Source: Eunapius fragilis (lineage: Eukaryota > Porifera > Demospongiae > Spongillida > Spongillidae). Taken from it: a DNA stretch of 64,000 nucleotides. The stretch is taken from assembly GCA_963681505.1 (NCBI GenBank), contig OY811990.1, positions 113,767-177,766 on the forward strand. Reading direction: 5' to 3'. Position numbers and translations under genes: made by a program. The notes beneath the pieces were generated by a model, which worked only from the letters and a program-made list of their open reading frames with translations, was not told the origin of the DNA and did no database searches. Positions 61,863 to 64,000 of the stretch are shown here, in pieces. Each line of letters starts with the position of its first letter. Positions within the stretch are counted from its first letter, which is position 1.

Positions 61863-62535
61863 ATGAATAATTTACGCCACGAACAATCTACAGTCACAAT
61901 GCAACCCCAACCCAAGAAATTGGATTATTTGTGCCGTTTATGTGGTTGCAAGCCATCTAAATTTCCTAAACAAGCAACAATGCCAACAAAGCAGCACTCT
62001 GTTATGTGGAGTTTCATGAAGAGCTACTGTTGGCCTTTCATATTGACACTCAAAAAGACAGTCCTGAGATCCACCCCCCTAAGTTCTGCAGTGTTCAAGT
62101 CTACATGAAGATGTAACTAGCACCAGCTGCATCACGAAGCCAAACACCTTACAAATGTTTGCTAGAGCCATATGACAAGTGCAGCCATACCATCAATACC
62201 TGCAGGGTATTGTGCAGTACAAAAAATTTATTTACAATTCCTTCTTCTTTCACCATAGGGTTGTAATAGGAATGAACTCTTTTATATGGCTGGGTGGTGG
62301 AAACCTGAAGCACGCGGCAGTACACCAGCTGATACTATTAAGGCTATAGCATCACAAAAATTCATACAAAATCCAAACCAACCACCATTGGCCACTACAC
62401 AGATGCTTTAGATGAGTTGATGTGTCCAATTTGTTTTGATGTGCTAGGACAGTCAATACAACTCCCCTGTGACGGGTTTGTATGCACCACATGCCTAATT
62501 GAGTGGATCCATTTGTCTGCCACATTCATATAGTC
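61863..62535 (+). pseudogene. RAG1 N-terminal-like zinc-binding region (N-RAG type), decayed
   Basis: The first frame begins near 61863 and encodes LDYLCRLCGCKPSKF (about 61917-61962). After a frameshift, 62036 onwards reads FHIDTQKDSPEIHPPKFCS. A C-x2-C pair followed by an IDxxxDxxxIHPxxFC phrase is the arrangement in the N-terminal zinc-binding part of vertebrate RAG1. Near 62295 another frame reads WWKPEARGSTPADTIKAIAS. At 62411 a RING-like finger follows: DELMCPICFDVLGQSIQLPC, then DGFVCTTCLIEWIHLS, with a stop at about 62531. The order (zinc-binding block, linker, RING) matches RAG1's N-terminal half. Similar N-RAG sequences have been reported in mobile elements of invertebrates. There is no RAG1 catalytic core here, and several frameshifts and stops are present. 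Confidence 0.55.
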
Positions 62536-63339
62536 ATGTACGTCCATTATCATTAGATAACCCAAAATGGCGCCATATTCAACTGACGAATATGGACAAA
62601 GTAGAGTAGCTACGTAAAAACTATTTGAAACACAAGATCAAACCCTTTACTTTATTCAAGGTGTTTCTTGTCGAAATATATAAGAGCAATTCTTAGAAAC
62701 ATGAGCACCGTTGACCGCACCCATTTAGATCCCATGACCTTTCGGCAGTGTGGCACGTGTTTGCTAATGTATCATCGCTTGAATTTAGCATAGTTGGATG
62801 GTTAAGTCCTTACTGTATATGCAGGTTGCACTTTAGATATAAACACCGACGGTATCTTCATGTACGTAAGCCTTCTTAAACCTATAGTCGTTGCTATGAA
62901 TGCAATAAGCCATGTTTTTAGGTACTTAATATTCATAGTGGGCACGGACCTGTTGTCCAAATTTCAATGTGATGTAACAGCCGTGAGTATGGATCAGACT
63001 CTGTCAACAATTTGAACCATAACTGTAGAAATATGGAACGTTCTATGCGAAAATGGGTCTTGTGTATTTATATTTATAACATAAAAATCAAATCGATATA
63101 TATGTTCTGAAATATTAACGCTATCGGGTTCCTATTGTTAACACAACATATCACACCATTACAATATATTCAAATCCACTTTGGTGTCTTACATATGCGA
63201 GTTACCGACGTTACAAGGTCTGATACCTCGATGGGTTCACAACGGCCACATCTCCAGGTATAGAGCATCCAAATCAGTTCAAATTTGGAACATTCGTACA
63301 AGGGTCCTGTCGCTATTGATTTGTTCTGTTCGTTAATGT
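62536..63339. other. Intergenic, no gene recognised
   Basis: AT-rich. I found no terminal repeat that would delimit an element including the RAG1-like region. Confidence 0.4.
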
Positions 63340-63720
63340 TTACTTTATCTGTTACGGGGATACAACTGTGCAAAGTAATTGCACATTTTCCGGTCCTTTC
63401 GCGCCATTTACCTATTACGACTGGCATCAAGAATATGTAATTACTTCCTGTTAAATAACTGTGCCTCCGCCCATATATCACCGTCATCTATTTTAAAATA
63501 CAAGTATGGCGTTTTCACTTGTTGCAAACATCTGGTTCTGTAACCCTTCTCGACTTCTTCAATATAGCAAATAGAAGCTAAAGATTCGTAATACCTTGAT
63601 TCAGCTGCCATCAGCATACGCAACACAGTACGTAGGCCTACTAAAAAATATATGCACACATAGAAATCGAGCGTGTTGGTTTGGTCAAACTGCTTGAGTT
63701 CCAATTCATGTATGCATGCA
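63340..63720 (-). repeat. Dispersed repeat unit, copy C (minus strand)
   Basis: Reading in reverse, it matches the last third of the units at 4020-4930 and 42880-43690: a block with GTTTGACCAAACCAACACGC, then a block resembling GTGTTGCGTATGCTGATGGC, and an end with GTGCAATTACTTTGCACAGT. More diverged than copies A and B. Confidence 0.55.
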
Positions 63721-63954
63721 CAATGCTATAGAACATGAAAGTGCACGGTGTCTAGGGCCTGCTTAATCTGAAACGCAACCCAGTACTGCATGTTGGTAAA
63801 TACATGTAGCTACAAGGGCCGGGGTGCATGTTTGATATATCTGTGCATGTGCAAAACTCAAAAAAGGAAGTCTCATTGGCCTACTAAAACCTCTTTCTTG
63901 TTTAATTTATCTTCATTTGTGAACCAATTATATTTGGTTCTACAAAATAAAATT

Positions 63955-64000
63955 CACACATGCACACACACAACACATACACACATGCACACACTCATAC
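63955..64000. repeat. CA microsatellite at the window edge
   Basis: (CA)n with interruptions, running to the end of the window. It may belong to the same unit as copy C, since copies A and B also carry CA/TG tracts on that side. Confidence 0.8.

Noticed and set aside
63441-63704. 87-residue minus-strand frame
   Set aside because: It coincides with dispersed repeat copy C and has no recognisable domain. Listed as a repeat instead.

Overview
This window is eukaryotic and AT-rich. It is full of microsatellites, miniature transposons and retroelement debris, with a few small genes carrying tiny GT..AG introns. A marine invertebrate, most plausibly a demosponge, fits best: there are lineage-specific 7TM receptors, short introns, and cnidarian/sponge-type repeat proteins. 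The organism is inferred, not proven.

The dominant feature is a giant inverted repeat. Bases 1-21300 are repeated in reverse complement at 21980-42790 (base 1 pairs with 42790, 21300 with 21980). Between them lie a 200-base run of N (21301-21500) and 479 bases of readable sequence. Nearly every open frame in the left arm recurs in the right arm. The differences are one complete ~500-bp insertion, microsatellite and homopolymer length changes, and a few single-base indels. One indel breaks a receptor gene in the left arm while the right-arm copy is intact. The layout could be a true genomic palindrome or two haplotypes joined head-to-head by the assembler. The N gap and the allele-like differences keep both options open.

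Each arm, from the outer edge inward, holds: a putative three-exon gene; a shared dispersed repeat with a CA/TG microsatellite; a decayed Gypsy retroelement split by a hAT-like insertion that carries a further nested element; a Tc1/mariner-type MITE; three other MITEs with readable termini; a 3.7-kb Ginger-like DNA transposon with long GATCCGG-rich terminal inverted repeats, Gypsy-type integrase pieces and an OTU-like protease remnant; the 3' end of a non-LTR retrotransposon; and the 7TM receptor gene.

Outside the palindrome (42791-64000) there is a paralogous 7TM receptor (44039-45025), about 5 kb of repeat-rich intergenic DNA, two small putative spliced genes on the minus strand (50.6-52.0 kb), and a transposon graveyard from 52.7 to 62.6 kb. 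The graveyard holds Gypsy pieces, a RING-like relic, a rearranged pogo-like transposase with a PHD-like finger, a Gypsy RT/RNase H block, a Penelope-like N-terminal region, and a degenerate sequence resembling the N-terminal zinc-binding part of RAG1. No rRNA, tRNA, CRISPR or bacterial-type operon was seen.
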